This document shows, one piece after another, positions 9,284-17,498 of a stretch of DNA of 64,000 bases; position 1 is the first letter of the stretch; each line of letters begins with the position of its first letter. The translations under genes and the position numbers were made by a program. A model generated the notes under the pieces. It searched no databases, was not told the DNA's origin, and worked only from the letters and a program-made list of their open reading frames with translations. Source of the stretch: Salipiger bermudensis (GTDB lineage Bacteria; Pseudomonadota; Alphaproteobacteria; Rhodobacterales; Rhodobacteraceae); the NCBI RefSeq assembly GCF_019801965.1, contig NZ_JAHVIA010000007.1, positions 186,001 through 250,000 of the forward strand, written 5' to 3'.

Positions 9284-9299
9284 ACATTTAGCTAAATGT
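9284..9299. promoter_or_regulatory. perfect 16-bp palindrome upstream of eCIS
   Basis: ACATTTAGCTAAATGT reads identically on both strands, in an AT-rich stretch 573 bp before the sheath start. The size fits an operator for a dimeric regulator. No regulator gene is adjacent, so the binding factor is unknown. Confidence 0.35.
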
Positions 9300-9713
9300 A
9301 TTTCCCGTTTCATCTATTGAACACTGAACGTGATGTACAGCCTCGTATCCCGAAGATGCGTCACGAACCTGATCTGAGAAGACGTCACCAAACACACCTG
9401 CAGAACTCCTCTGCAACTTAAGAATCAAGGGATCACCGGAGAAATATTTCCACGAAAATCATTTATTTTCAATTTCATGGGCGGAAAACCTCGCCGCTCA
9501 GGACGCATCAAGCCGATCTGATTTCAGGCTATCCAGTCACCGTCAGCTCGCGCATAGGCTGTATCACCCACACCTTCGCCAAGACCTTATCAGATAACGA
9601 TTTTCGGGATCATCGGATCGTGACTCGCACAGAATTTGCGTCTTGCCTTGACCCGCCTTTCGAGAAAGGGACTTGCGAGAAACGCGGGTTTCACTCATAC
9701 TTAAGTTGTTGTG

Positions 9714-9725
9714 AGCCCTAGGGCT
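9714..9725. promoter_or_regulatory. 12-bp palindrome in the probable eCIS promoter/leader
   Basis: AGCCCTAGGGCT lies 147 bp before the sheath ATG, with AT-rich sequence on both sides (ttaagttg before, ttatgtatc after). It could be an operator or part of a leader hairpin. It is the last strong symmetry before the operon begins. Confidence 0.3.
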
Positions 9726-9871
9726 TTATGTATCTTGTTATGTCCGATTGACGCGATCAATTCAGCCTCGACACTCTGAATATTTCATTCAGCGTCACCA
9801 TCAGCATTGCCCTCGCCCGGCTTCAGACACTCCGGTCGTTCGTCCCAGATTTGATAGGGAGACACGAATAA

Positions 9872-12133
9872 ATGCCAGTGCAGGTTTCCTATCCAGGCGT
9901 ATATATCGACGAAATCCCGAGCGGTTCGCGCGCGATTGCCGGTGTGCCGACATCGGTTGCGGCCTTCGTCGGATACACCTCACGCGGCCCGACCAACGAT
10001 CCGATCCAGATCTTCAGCTACGCGGATTACGAACGCAACTTCGGTGGCTTCGATCTCGACAGCCCGCTCAGTTACGCGGTCAACCACTTCTTCCTGAATG
10101 GCGGCGCGGTCGCGTGGATCGTGCGGGTCGCTGACGGCGCGCAGACCGCTTCGGTCACCATCGATGCCCTCAACGGCAACCCGAGCCTTCTGGTCGAGGC
10201 TGCCGCAGACGGGGCCTGGGCCAACGCCGTGGTTCTGGCGGTGGATTACGCCACGTCGAATCCCGGTACCACGTTCAACCTGACGGTCTCGCAGATCGAG
10301 GAACGCAACGGGCGGCTCTTCGCAGCACGAAGTGAAACCCACCGCAACCTCTCGATGAACAGCGCGTCGTCGAACTATGCCGTCAGCGCGATCGAGAGCG
10401 ACAGCGAGATGATCCGGCTGACCGATCTTGGCTTGCCGGGCGTCGTCGCGTCGGTCACGAGCGGCATCATCACGGATGCGGTTGTCGCAGGGCTTGGCCC
10501 GACAACGCGCCGGCTTGCCGTATCGATCGACGGAGACCCTCCGATAGAGTTCGACCTGTTCGGCGATGGCGAGGCCAATCCCTTGGCCGACGTGGCGAGC
10601 CTTGTCGCCCTGCTCACGGCGGAACAGGCGGGTCTCGGCCTGACCTTCGGGGCGATCGCCGGGCCCGGGGCGGGTGAGTTCCAGCTCACCGTCACAGGCG
10701 GCAGCGACCGCACCTCGTCGGTGTCTTTCCGGACGGCATCGCGCAACAGTGCCACGGCAGCACTCCGTTTGGGCACGGCTTTCGGCGCCCGCGAGACCGA
10801 CGGCTCGAGCGATGCGCGTCCGGCGCCGACCGGCACGACCGGCTCGGCCGCCGATCCGTCTTCCGTCGCCGCCGGCGACCAGATCGTCGTGGAACTGCGC
10901 GACGCCTCTGGCGTACTGATCGACGATGCCACCGTCGTTGAATTCGATGCCGTTCCAGGCAGCCTTGCCGAAGCGCGCACGATCATCGAGGCGGCGCTGC
11001 GCAGCAGCACCGTGGCGGCGATTTCCACCGCCACCGTTGCTGTCTTGGAAGACAGTTTGGTGCTCACACCGGGCGGTGACATCGGGTCGCGGAATTTCAC
11101 CTTCGTCGCGGGCGGCGGCGGCGATGCGGCAACACCCCTTGGACTGATCGGCGCGGTGGAGAATGTCGCGCGATACGAGATGGGCGACGGGCCATTGACG
11201 CTGTTCCAAAGCGCGGTCAGCCCCGGCGACGACGGATCGGTTCCCGCCGCGAACCTGGTCTCTGGAACGAGGGCGCAGAAATCTGGGCTGTACGCCCTGG
11301 AGGATGTCAGCCTCTTCAACATCCTGAACCTGCCCGGCATCTCGGACGTGCCGGCCCTGACCGAGGCGATCGCCTATGCCGAGGAGCGCCGGTCGATGGT
11401 GCTCATCGACCTCGATCCGAATATCGACACGCTCGACGACGCCCGGGATTGGGTGAACGATCCAGCCAATTCGGGGCTGAAGCACCGCAACGCCGTGGCG
11501 TATTTCCCACAGGTCATGCTGGCCGATCCGCTGCAGAACGGACGTCTGCAAAGCTTTCCGAACTCGGGTGTGATGGCGGGGCTCTGGGCACGTACCGACG
11601 CCCAGCGTGGCGTCTGGAAGGCGCCGGCGGGCATCGAGGCGCGGCTGCGCGGCGTCCAGGCGTTGGATTATGTGCTCTCGGATCCTGAAAACGGAGTGCT
11701 CAACCCCCTCGGCCTCAATTGCCTGAGAACCTTCCCTGTCTTCGGCACCGTGTCCTGGGGCGCCCGCACGCTTGTCGGCGCCGATGCCTTCGCCAGTGAG
11801 TGGAAATACGTGCCCGTGCGGCGGATCGCGCTCTTCATCGAGGAGAGCCTGTATCGCGGCACGCAGTTCGTCGTGTTCGAGCCAAACGACGAGCCGCTCT
11901 GGGCCCAGGTGCGGCTATCCGTCGGGTCATTCATGAACAACCTGTTCCGGCAAGGGGCATTCCAGGGCATGACGCCGCAACAGGCCTATTTCGTGCGCTG
12001 CGACAGCACAACGACAACCCAGGCCGATATCGACCTCGGCATCGTCAATATTCAGGTGGGCTTCGCCCCGCTCAAGCCGGCCGAGTTTGTCATTCTCCAG
12101 ATCCAGCAGATCGCCGGCCAGAGCCAGACATAA
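9872..12133 (+). CDS. eCIS contractile sheath protein (Afp2-4 / phage tail sheath family)
   Basis: 753 aa. The N terminus PVQVSYPGVYIDEIPSGSRAI with the following VAAFVGYT is the hallmark sheath start, and the C-terminal third (IALFIEESLYRGTQFVVFEPN, ...VRLSVGSFMNNLFRQGAF...) is the conserved sheath core. A large insertion of roughly residues 90-480 makes it much longer than Afp2/Afp3-type sheaths and probably forms surface domains. Only one sheath gene exists here, against two or three in Afp/PVC. AGGGAG lies 10 bases before the ATG. It is first in the eCIS run, 14 bp before the tube gene, and its product would contract to drive the inner tube. Confidence 0.95.
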   Translation: MPVQVSYPGVYIDEIPSGSRAIAGVPTSVAAFVGYTSRGPTNDPIQIFSYADYERNFGGFDLDSPLSYAVNHFFLNGGAVAWIVRVADGAQTASVTIDALNGNPSLLVEAAADGAWANAVVLAVDYATSNPGTTFNLTVSQIEERNGRLFAARSETHRNLSMNSASSNYAVSAIESDSEMIRLTDLGLPGVVASVTSGIITDAVVAGLGPTTRRLAVSIDGDPPIEFDLFGDGEANPLADVASLVALLTAEQAGLGLTFGAIAGPGAGEFQLTVTGGSDRTSSVSFRTASRNSATAALRLGTAFGARETDGSSDARPAPTGTTGSAADPSSVAAGDQIVVELRDASGVLIDDATVVEFDAVPGSLAEARTIIEAALRSSTVAAISTATVAVLEDSLVLTPGGDIGSRNFTFVAGGGGDAATPLGLIGAVENVARYEMGDGPLTLFQSAVSPGDDGSVPAANLVSGTRAQKSGLYALEDVSLFNILNLPGISDVPALTEAIAYAEERRSMVLIDLDPNIDTLDDARDWVNDPANSGLKHRNAVAYFPQVMLADPLQNGRLQSFPNSGVMAGLWARTDAQRGVWKAPAGIEARLRGVQALDYVLSDPENGVLNPLGLNCLRTFPVFGTVSWGARTLVGADAFASEWKYVPVRRIALFIEESLYRGTQFVVFEPNDEPLWAQVRLSVGSFMNNLFRQGAFQGMTPQQAYFVRCDSTTTTQADIDLGIVNIQVGFAPLKPAEFVILQIQQIAGQSQT

Positions 12134-12147
12134 GGAGCGCTCAGATC

Positions 12148-12663
12148 ATGGCTGAATTCAGCGCAAATCCCCAGCGGTTCGATCCCTACAAGAATTTCAA
12201 GTTCCGTGTCCGCTGGGATGGCCGTTTTGTCGCCGGTATCTCGAAAGTCGGCGCCCTGAAACGCACCACCGAAGTGGTTGAACACAGGGTCGGAGGAGAC
12301 TCTTCGACAAGCCGCAAGTCGCCGGGCCGATCGAGTTTCGAGGCGATCATGCTGGAACGCGGTGTGACCCATGACGAGGATTTCGAACGCTGGGCAAATC
12401 TGGTCTGGAACGTCCAGGCCGGGCTGGGCGCGGAAGTGTCGCTGGCCGATTTCCGCAAGGACATCACGATCGAGATGTACAACGAGGCCGGCCAGCTTGC
12501 CGTCGCCTACCAGGTCTTCCGGTGCTGGGTCTCCGAATTCCAGGCCCTGCCCGAGCTCGACGCGAATGCCAATGCCGTCGCCATCCAGTCGATCAAGCTG
12601 GAAAACGAGGGCTGGCTTCGAGACGCCGAGGTCGTCGAGCCAACCGAACCTGCTTTTGGGTGA
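12148..12663 (+). CDS. eCIS inner tube protein (Afp1/Pvc1-like, gp19 family)
   Basis: 171 aa, the usual size for Hcp/gp19-like tube proteins. The characteristic start (DPYKNFKFRVRWDGRFVAGISKVGAL) and the later ERGVTHDEDFERWANLVW and DITIEMYNEAG.....Y.VFRCW segments match the phage tail tube family. I chose the ATG at 12148 because AAGGAG lies 11 bases upstream and it removes a long uncharacteristic extension. Stacked hexameric rings of this protein would form the tube inside the sheath and hold cargo. Confidence 0.95.
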   Translation: MAEFSANPQRFDPYKNFKFRVRWDGRFVAGISKVGALKRTTEVVEHRVGGDSSTSRKSPGRSSFEAIMLERGVTHDEDFERWANLVWNVQAGLGAEVSLADFRKDITIEMYNEAGQLAVAYQVFRCWVSEFQALPELDANANAVAIQSIKLENEGWLRDAEVVEPTEPAFG

Positions 12664-12669
12664 TCCGTC

Positions 12670-13350
12670 ATGGCGGCGCTTTCCTCCAGCGACCTGCTCG
12701 CGGCATGGGACGCCGGCCGCGCACGCCGGCCGCTCGATCGCGCGCTTTGGCTGCTCTGGGCCACGGGAACAGACGCCGCGCAGGATCTGCCCCTGGCAGA
12801 CCGGGATCGCAGGCTTCTACGGCTCCGCGAGGCGCTGTTCGGACGCCAGATCGCTTTGCTCGCCACGTGCCCGGGCTGCGCCGCGCAGGTCGAGATCTCG
12901 GTGGATACGCAGGACCTCCAGCGTCATCTTGGTGACTGTGGCGAGGTCATGGTCGAGACGCCCGATGGGCCGGTCACGCTGCGCGCCATGACGAGCGCGG
13001 ATCTGGCTCAGATCTCCAGCGTTCCCGAGGACGAGAGGGAAGCCGCCGCCTGCGACCGGCTGACGCCCGCGCTCCCGGCCGCCGCCCGGACGGCGATCTA
13101 CAACGCCATCGAAGCACAGCTTGCCGAGGCGGAGCTGACGGTCAGGCTCGTCTGCACGGATTGCGGCACATCGTGGCGCGAAACCCTCGACATTGCCGAT
13201 TGTCTCTGGGTCGAGGTCGACACCGCGGCGCGGCGCCTGATGGCCGACGTGGCTGACCTTGCCGGCGCATTCGGATGGAGCGAGGCGCAATCGCTGGCAG
13301 TGCCGGCGGCGCGCCGCGCCGTCTACCTTGCCCATGCGAGGGGGATATGA
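12670..13350 (+). CDS. T4 gp26-like baseplate hub assembly chaperone, zinc-ribbon type
   Basis: 226 aa, cytoplasmic and not membrane-bound. It has two Cys pairs, CPGC (near residue 68) and CTDC (near 162), that could form one zinc ribbon. The position directly after the tube gene and the overall pattern match the T4-type baseplate hub assembly chaperone proteins often seen in eCIS clusters; that assignment is from family knowledge and moderately sure. It follows the tube stop by 6 bp, and its stop overlaps the next ATG. Confidence 0.6.
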   Translation: MAALSSSDLLAAWDAGRARRPLDRALWLLWATGTDAAQDLPLADRDRRLLRLREALFGRQIALLATCPGCAAQVEISVDTQDLQRHLGDCGEVMVETPDGPVTLRAMTSADLAQISSVPEDEREAAACDRLTPALPAAARTAIYNAIEAQLAEAELTVRLVCTDCGTSWRETLDIADCLWVEVDTAARRLMADVADLAGAFGWSEAQSLAVPAARRAVYLAHARGI

Positions 13351-14063
13351 GCGCCCTCTCGCGAATGATCGGACGGGCGACCGGGCAGATTGCGCCGGGC
13401 CTCCGCCCGAGGCCGATCGCCCGGTTCGAGGCTGCGGCAACCGAGAGCACCGGCTTCCACGAGACATCCACCGAAACCGCTGCCCCCCAGAGTATCGATT
13501 GCGACGGCGGCATAAGCGAGACCGCCGACCACCTCCCTGCGCCGACACCAGCCTCGAGCCGCAACACGCCATCGGCCCTGCGCGAACCGTCCACCCCAGC
13601 GGCGCCGTCAGCTCCGCAGCGCGGGCCCACGATCACGTCGGAAGGCGCGTCGACCGTCTCGGAAGCGCCTTCCGGCGCGCATCACTCGCCGGAAGAGCGG
13701 CGGCCGGAAACGACATCCTCCGTCACCATCCGCGATGGCGCGCCAGCGCCTGCCCCGCCGGCATCGCCCCCGCCTGCCCCGCTTCTTCCGGCGCCTGTAA
13801 TCCCCGTGACCGCAGTCGCTGCCGACCGGCCCACCGCCGAGTTGGAGGCGCCCGAACCGGCCCCGTCCTTCCAATCTCGCGCAGCAAACGGGAAACGCGG
13901 GCTGCCAAGGGCCGGCGCCGCGGACGCCCCACCCGATATCTCCATTCATATCGGCCGCCTCGAGCTCAGAACCACCTCCCCCGAGGCCCGGCCCGGCCGC
14001 CAGAAGCGCACCAAACCCGACATGACGTCGCTCGCCGATTACCTGAAGGGGGCGGAACGGTGA
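13347..14063 (+). CDS. eCIS-associated disordered linker protein with a C-terminal strand motif
   Basis: 238 aa, starting at an ATG overlapping the previous stop. Residues about 20-190 are Pro/Ala/Ser/Thr-rich and look disordered. The C terminus carries DISIHIGRLELR, a short strand-like signature I associate with small proteins at this position in eCIS clusters, then a basic tail. No enzyme motif or signal peptide is visible. It sits between the hub-chaperone-like gene and the terminator gene. A flexible tether or assembly factor is the most that can be inferred; function unknown. Confidence 0.72.
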   Translation: MSALSRMIGRATGQIAPGLRPRPIARFEAAATESTGFHETSTETAAPQSIDCDGGISETADHLPAPTPASSRNTPSALREPSTPAAPSAPQRGPTITSEGASTVSEAPSGAHHSPEERRPETTSSVTIRDGAPAPAPPASPPPAPLLPAPVIPVTAVAADRPTAELEAPEPAPSFQSRAANGKRGLPRAGAADAPPDISIHIGRLELRTTSPEARPGRQKRTKPDMTSLADYLKGAER

Positions 14064-15388
14064 GCAACGTCCTCGCCATCGCGTCGGTCACCCATCTCCT
14101 GAAGGAGATGCTGAACGATGCGCTCGTGGCCTGGAACGCAAATGCCGCGATCGGCGGGAGTTTCACCGTCACCGCCCTGCCGCCAGATCGCGTGGTCAGC
14201 GAGGATCCGACGGCGCAGGATGCCCAGCTGAACCTGTTCCTTCATCGCGTGACGCCGAACGCCGCCCTCCGCAACGCGGATCTGCCGACGCGTGGCGCGG
14301 ATGGAACCCTCAAGTGCCGACCGCGGCTGGCGCTCGATCTGCACTACATCCTGACCGCACTGGCCGCGGAAGAACTGCACGCCGAGATCCTGCTTGGCCA
14401 TGCCATGCAGTTCTTCAACGAGATGACCATCCTGCCTCGCGAGCAGGTGCGCCAGCTTCTCCAGGGCGGCATCGGAGGTATCCCGCCAGCGCCCGACCTG
14501 CCGCATCCAGCCGAACTTGCCGACCAGATCGAGCTACTGAAGATCACCCCGCATACGCTCTCCATGGACGACACGTCGAAGATGTGGACCGCCCTGCAGG
14601 CAAGCTACCGGACGACCGTCGCCTACGACGTGTCACTGGTGCTGATCGAGCGCGAGGTGCCGGTCCAGCCGGCGCTTCCGGTGCTGAGCCGCGGTGGGCC
14701 CGTCGATCCGATGACCGACCGCGATCCTGGCATCCTGCTGCGCCCGGGCCTTGGCACGACGTCTCCGACACTGGTTTCGATCGAGCCTGCGGACGGCCAG
14801 CAAGTGATGCGGCTTGGCGGCGACGTCCAGATTTTCGGATTGGCCCTGTCCGGCGGCGAGACCGTCGTCCGTTTTTCCAGCGCGGCCACGGGCGAGATAC
14901 GCGAAATGGTTCCAATCGATCCCGTCGGTGCTGACAAGCTGACCATCCGCCTGCCCGACGGCCCGCCCCTGACCGTTGCAGATCCCCGCGCGGGAACGGC
15001 GTACGATCCGGGCACATGGCGGATCGGCCCCTACATCGTCGACGTCAGGGTGACCGATCGCGACGGCCGCGCGCAAATCAGCAATGCCCTTGCGGTGATC
15101 CTCGCCCCGCGAATAACCCCCTCTGCGGCGACGGTCCCGGGCGGCATCGAGATCTCGATGTCCTGCTCGCCGCGTATCCGGCCCGGTCAATCCGTCGCGA
15201 TCGTGCTTGGACGCGAGATGACGGTTCAGGAAGCCCCCGTCGCGGCAATCGACTCCGTCAGCCAGATATATACCGACCTCGTCTCGAACAGCCGTCATCC
15301 GGTGCGGCTGCGGGTCGATGGCATCGACAGCCCGGTCATCGACAAGCAGGCAACGCCGCCGGTCCTCCAAAGCGTGACGATCCCATGA
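14060..15388 (+). CDS. eCIS tail terminator, DUF4255 / Pvc16-Afp16 family, with IPT/TIG-like C terminus
   Basis: 442 aa from a GTG overlapping the previous stop; the longer upstream frame is only the shadow of the previous gene. Residues 1-190 are the DUF4255 (Pvc16 N-terminal) domain: SNVLAIASVTHLLKEML at the start, then LNLFLHRVTPNAALRNADLP and ALDLHYILTAL. Residues about 230-320 resemble an IPT/TIG beta-sandwich, and the last 100 a second sandwich. Afp16-type proteins cap the tube and sheath and set particle length, which fits its place next to the ATPase. Confidence 0.92.
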   Translation: MSNVLAIASVTHLLKEMLNDALVAWNANAAIGGSFTVTALPPDRVVSEDPTAQDAQLNLFLHRVTPNAALRNADLPTRGADGTLKCRPRLALDLHYILTALAAEELHAEILLGHAMQFFNEMTILPREQVRQLLQGGIGGIPPAPDLPHPAELADQIELLKITPHTLSMDDTSKMWTALQASYRTTVAYDVSLVLIEREVPVQPALPVLSRGGPVDPMTDRDPGILLRPGLGTTSPTLVSIEPADGQQVMRLGGDVQIFGLALSGGETVVRFSSAATGEIREMVPIDPVGADKLTIRLPDGPPLTVADPRAGTAYDPGTWRIGPYIVDVRVTDRDGRAQISNALAVILAPRITPSAATVPGGIEISMSCSPRIRPGQSVAIVLGREMTVQEAPVAAIDSVSQIYTDLVSNSRHPVRLRVDGIDSPVIDKQATPPVLQSVTIP

Positions 15389-17268
15389 CCGCGCCGCTCC
15401 CCCATATCGAAGCACGCGAGGTGCCAGACAGCACCGATCTGTCGGCCGTCTTCGGCGCACTCAGACGGAAGGTTGCGGCGAGTGCTGCGGGTGCTCCGCA
15501 GCCGGAGCGGCCCCTGCCCTCCAACCCTGCGCTCGCGGAACTGGCCCGCATCTTTCTTCTGAACCAGACCGAGGTCGAGATCATGGCGATGGTCGTCGGC
15601 GCCGATCTCGACCAGGGCCTCTCCGCCGAGATCGCGAAAACCCATGGATCGGCCGAGGTCGACACCTCCTTTCTCCAGCGCATCTATCCCACCGCCTGGG
15701 AGGCGCTTTGCCCAGAGGCGCCCCTGCGCCACTGGCGGTTGCTCAGCCTGATCGGAACCGGATCGTATGCGCGCCGTCCCCTTCTTGCCGATGAGCGCAT
15801 CCTCCACTTCATCCTCGGTGCGACGTATCGCGACACGCGATTGGAAGGCATTCTAGAGGCGGTCGCCCTTCCCGCCGAGGGCGAACCGGACGCTGCGCGC
15901 CTCGCCGCGATCTGGCGCCAAGATCCGCGCCTGCCGGTCATTTCCCTTGCCGGGCCCGACCGCCTCTCGAAGCGACGCGCTGCATCCGAAGCGGCCCGTC
16001 TGAACGGCTGCATGCTCTACCGCCTGGATGCCAGCGACATTCCCGAGACATGGGCGCAGCGGGCGTCGCTTGCGATCCTGATCGATCGCGAGCTCGCGCT
16101 GTCCCGGGCAGCCGTGCTCATCGAGGCCGACGACGACACCTCGACAAGGGCGGCGCGCTTCGCCGAGCGGATAACCGGACCGACCATGCTGTCCGCGCGC
16201 GACCCGGAAATGCCCGAGCGCGCGCCCCGCATCCGGATCGACATGTCGGGCCCGGACCGGAGCGAACGCCTGGCGATCTGGCAGCGGGAGCTCGGCGACG
16301 ACGCGGCCGCGATGGAGCCGCGCAGCCTCGAGCGACTGGCGGAGCAATTCACGCTGGACGCCTCTGGCATCGCCACCGCCGCCGGCCTCGCTCGCATGAC
16401 CTCGCGCGACGGCTACGAGCCGGTCTGGGCTGCCGCGCGCAGCCAGGCACGGCGTGGTCTCGACAATGTCGCTGAGCGCGTCTCGACCCGCGCCGGGTGG
16501 ACCGATCTGGTTCTGCCCGACAGTCAGACCTCGATCCTGCGGGATCTGGAGGCCCATGTGCTCGAGCTTTGGACGGTCCGCGAAGACTGGGGTTGGGAGA
16601 CAAAGACCGCTCGGGGGCTCGGCACAGCCGTGCTGTTCTCCGGCTCTTCCGGCACCGGGAAGACCTTTGCCGCGGAAATCCTCGCGAAGTCCCTGAGCCT
16701 CGATCTTTTCCGTATCGATCTGAGCCAGGTCGTCAGCAAGTATATTGGAGAAACCGAAAAGAACCTGTCGCGCATTTTCAGCGCGGCGAACGCGGGCGGA
16801 GCCGTGCTGCTCTTCGACGAGGCCGATGCCCTGTTCGGCAAACGGAGCGAAGTCAAAGACAGCCATGACCGCTACGCGAATGTCGAGGTGAGCTATCTTC
16901 TACAGGAGATGGAGGCCTATCGCGGGCTCGCCGTCCTGACGACAAACCAGAAATCCTCGCTGGATCAGGCGTTCCTGCGCCGACTGCGCTATGCGATCTC
17001 CTTTCCCTTCCCGGACGCCCGCGCGCGGCAGGCGATCTGGCAACGGATCTTCCCGGCGGAAACTCCGCTCGAGGGGTTGGACTTCGAAAAGCTCTCGCAA
17101 TTGAACCTCACCGGCGGATCGATCCGCTCGATTGCGTTGAATGCCAGTTTCCTCGCCGCTGGCGCCGGCGAGAAGGTCACCATGCAGACCATCCGGCGCG
17201 CCGCTGCTCGGGAATACGCCAAACTCGAGAAGTCGCTTACGCCGACGGAAGCGAGGGCCTTCGAATGA
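15385..17268 (+). CDS. eCIS AAA+ ATPase (Afp15/Pvc15 family)
   Basis: 627 aa, starting at an ATG overlapping the previous stop. Walker A is G420-T427 (GSSGTGKT) and Walker B ends in D478-E479 (LLFDEADALFG); a sensor/arginine-finger region follows (FLRRLRYAISFPFPD). The first 400 residues are a clade-specific helical N-terminal part. This cytoplasmic ATPase is universal in eCIS and is thought to act in particle assembly or cargo loading rather than in recycling a ClpV-type sheath. Its stop overlaps the next ATG. Confidence 0.95.
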   Translation: MTAPLPHIEAREVPDSTDLSAVFGALRRKVAASAAGAPQPERPLPSNPALAELARIFLLNQTEVEIMAMVVGADLDQGLSAEIAKTHGSAEVDTSFLQRIYPTAWEALCPEAPLRHWRLLSLIGTGSYARRPLLADERILHFILGATYRDTRLEGILEAVALPAEGEPDAARLAAIWRQDPRLPVISLAGPDRLSKRRAASEAARLNGCMLYRLDASDIPETWAQRASLAILIDRELALSRAAVLIEADDDTSTRAARFAERITGPTMLSARDPEMPERAPRIRIDMSGPDRSERLAIWQRELGDDAAAMEPRSLERLAEQFTLDASGIATAAGLARMTSRDGYEPVWAAARSQARRGLDNVAERVSTRAGWTDLVLPDSQTSILRDLEAHVLELWTVREDWGWETKTARGLGTAVLFSGSSGTGKTFAAEILAKSLSLDLFRIDLSQVVSKYIGETEKNLSRIFSAANAGGAVLLFDEADALFGKRSEVKDSHDRYANVEVSYLLQEMEAYRGLAVLTTNQKSSLDQAFLRRLRYAISFPFPDARARQAIWQRIFPAETPLEGLDFEKLSQLNLTGGSIRSIALNASFLAAGAGEKVTMQTIRRAAAREYAKLEKSLTPTEARAFE

Positions 17269-17498
17269 GCAGACGTGTCACCATAAAGATCGACCGGATC
17301 GTCGCCGACACGGCAGAGCTGACCGAACAGGACATCCGCCGCGAGTTGCAACGCGCCGTCGCCGAACGCCTGGCAGCCGGCGGCTGGCAGGACACGGCAT
17401 CGCGCTCGGTCGAGGCGATGCGCGATCAGGTTCCCGCCGAGGGGTCATCGCTGGCGTCCAGAGTGGCGGCCTCGACCGCGAAGGCGGTGTCGAAATGA
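17265..17498 (+). CDS. small eCIS-associated protein, 77 aa
   Basis: The ATG at 17265 overlaps the ATPase stop, and the stop overlaps the next gene's ATG, so it is locked into the operon. It starts with a strand motif (RRVTIKIDRIV) that resembles the ISIHIGRLEL tail of the 238-aa protein at 13347, followed by an amphipathic helix (LTEQDIRRELQRAVAERLAAG). No Cys, signal peptide or membrane segment. Its place directly before three cargo-like genes suggests a loading adaptor, but this is inference; function unknown. Confidence 0.75.
   Translation: MSRRVTIKIDRIVADTAELTEQDIRRELQRAVAERLAAGGWQDTASRSVEAMRDQVPAEGSSLASRVAASTAKAVSK

Larger units (their letters stand above)
8176..9871. other. 1.7-kb AT-richer intergenic region upstream of the eCIS locus
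   Basis: No open frame resembles a known protein, and the frames present are short and overlap in several phases. From about 8870 to 9600 the base composition falls clearly below the GC-rich neighbours. The last 250 bp hold several inverted repeats (a CCTTTC/GAAAGG pair near 9656-9669, a GAAAC/GTTTC pair near 9678, AGCCCTAGGGCT at 9714-9725) and probably the promoter and leader of the eCIS operon. The composition suggests DNA acquired with the eCIS cluster or the decayed remains of other genes. Confidence 0.5.
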
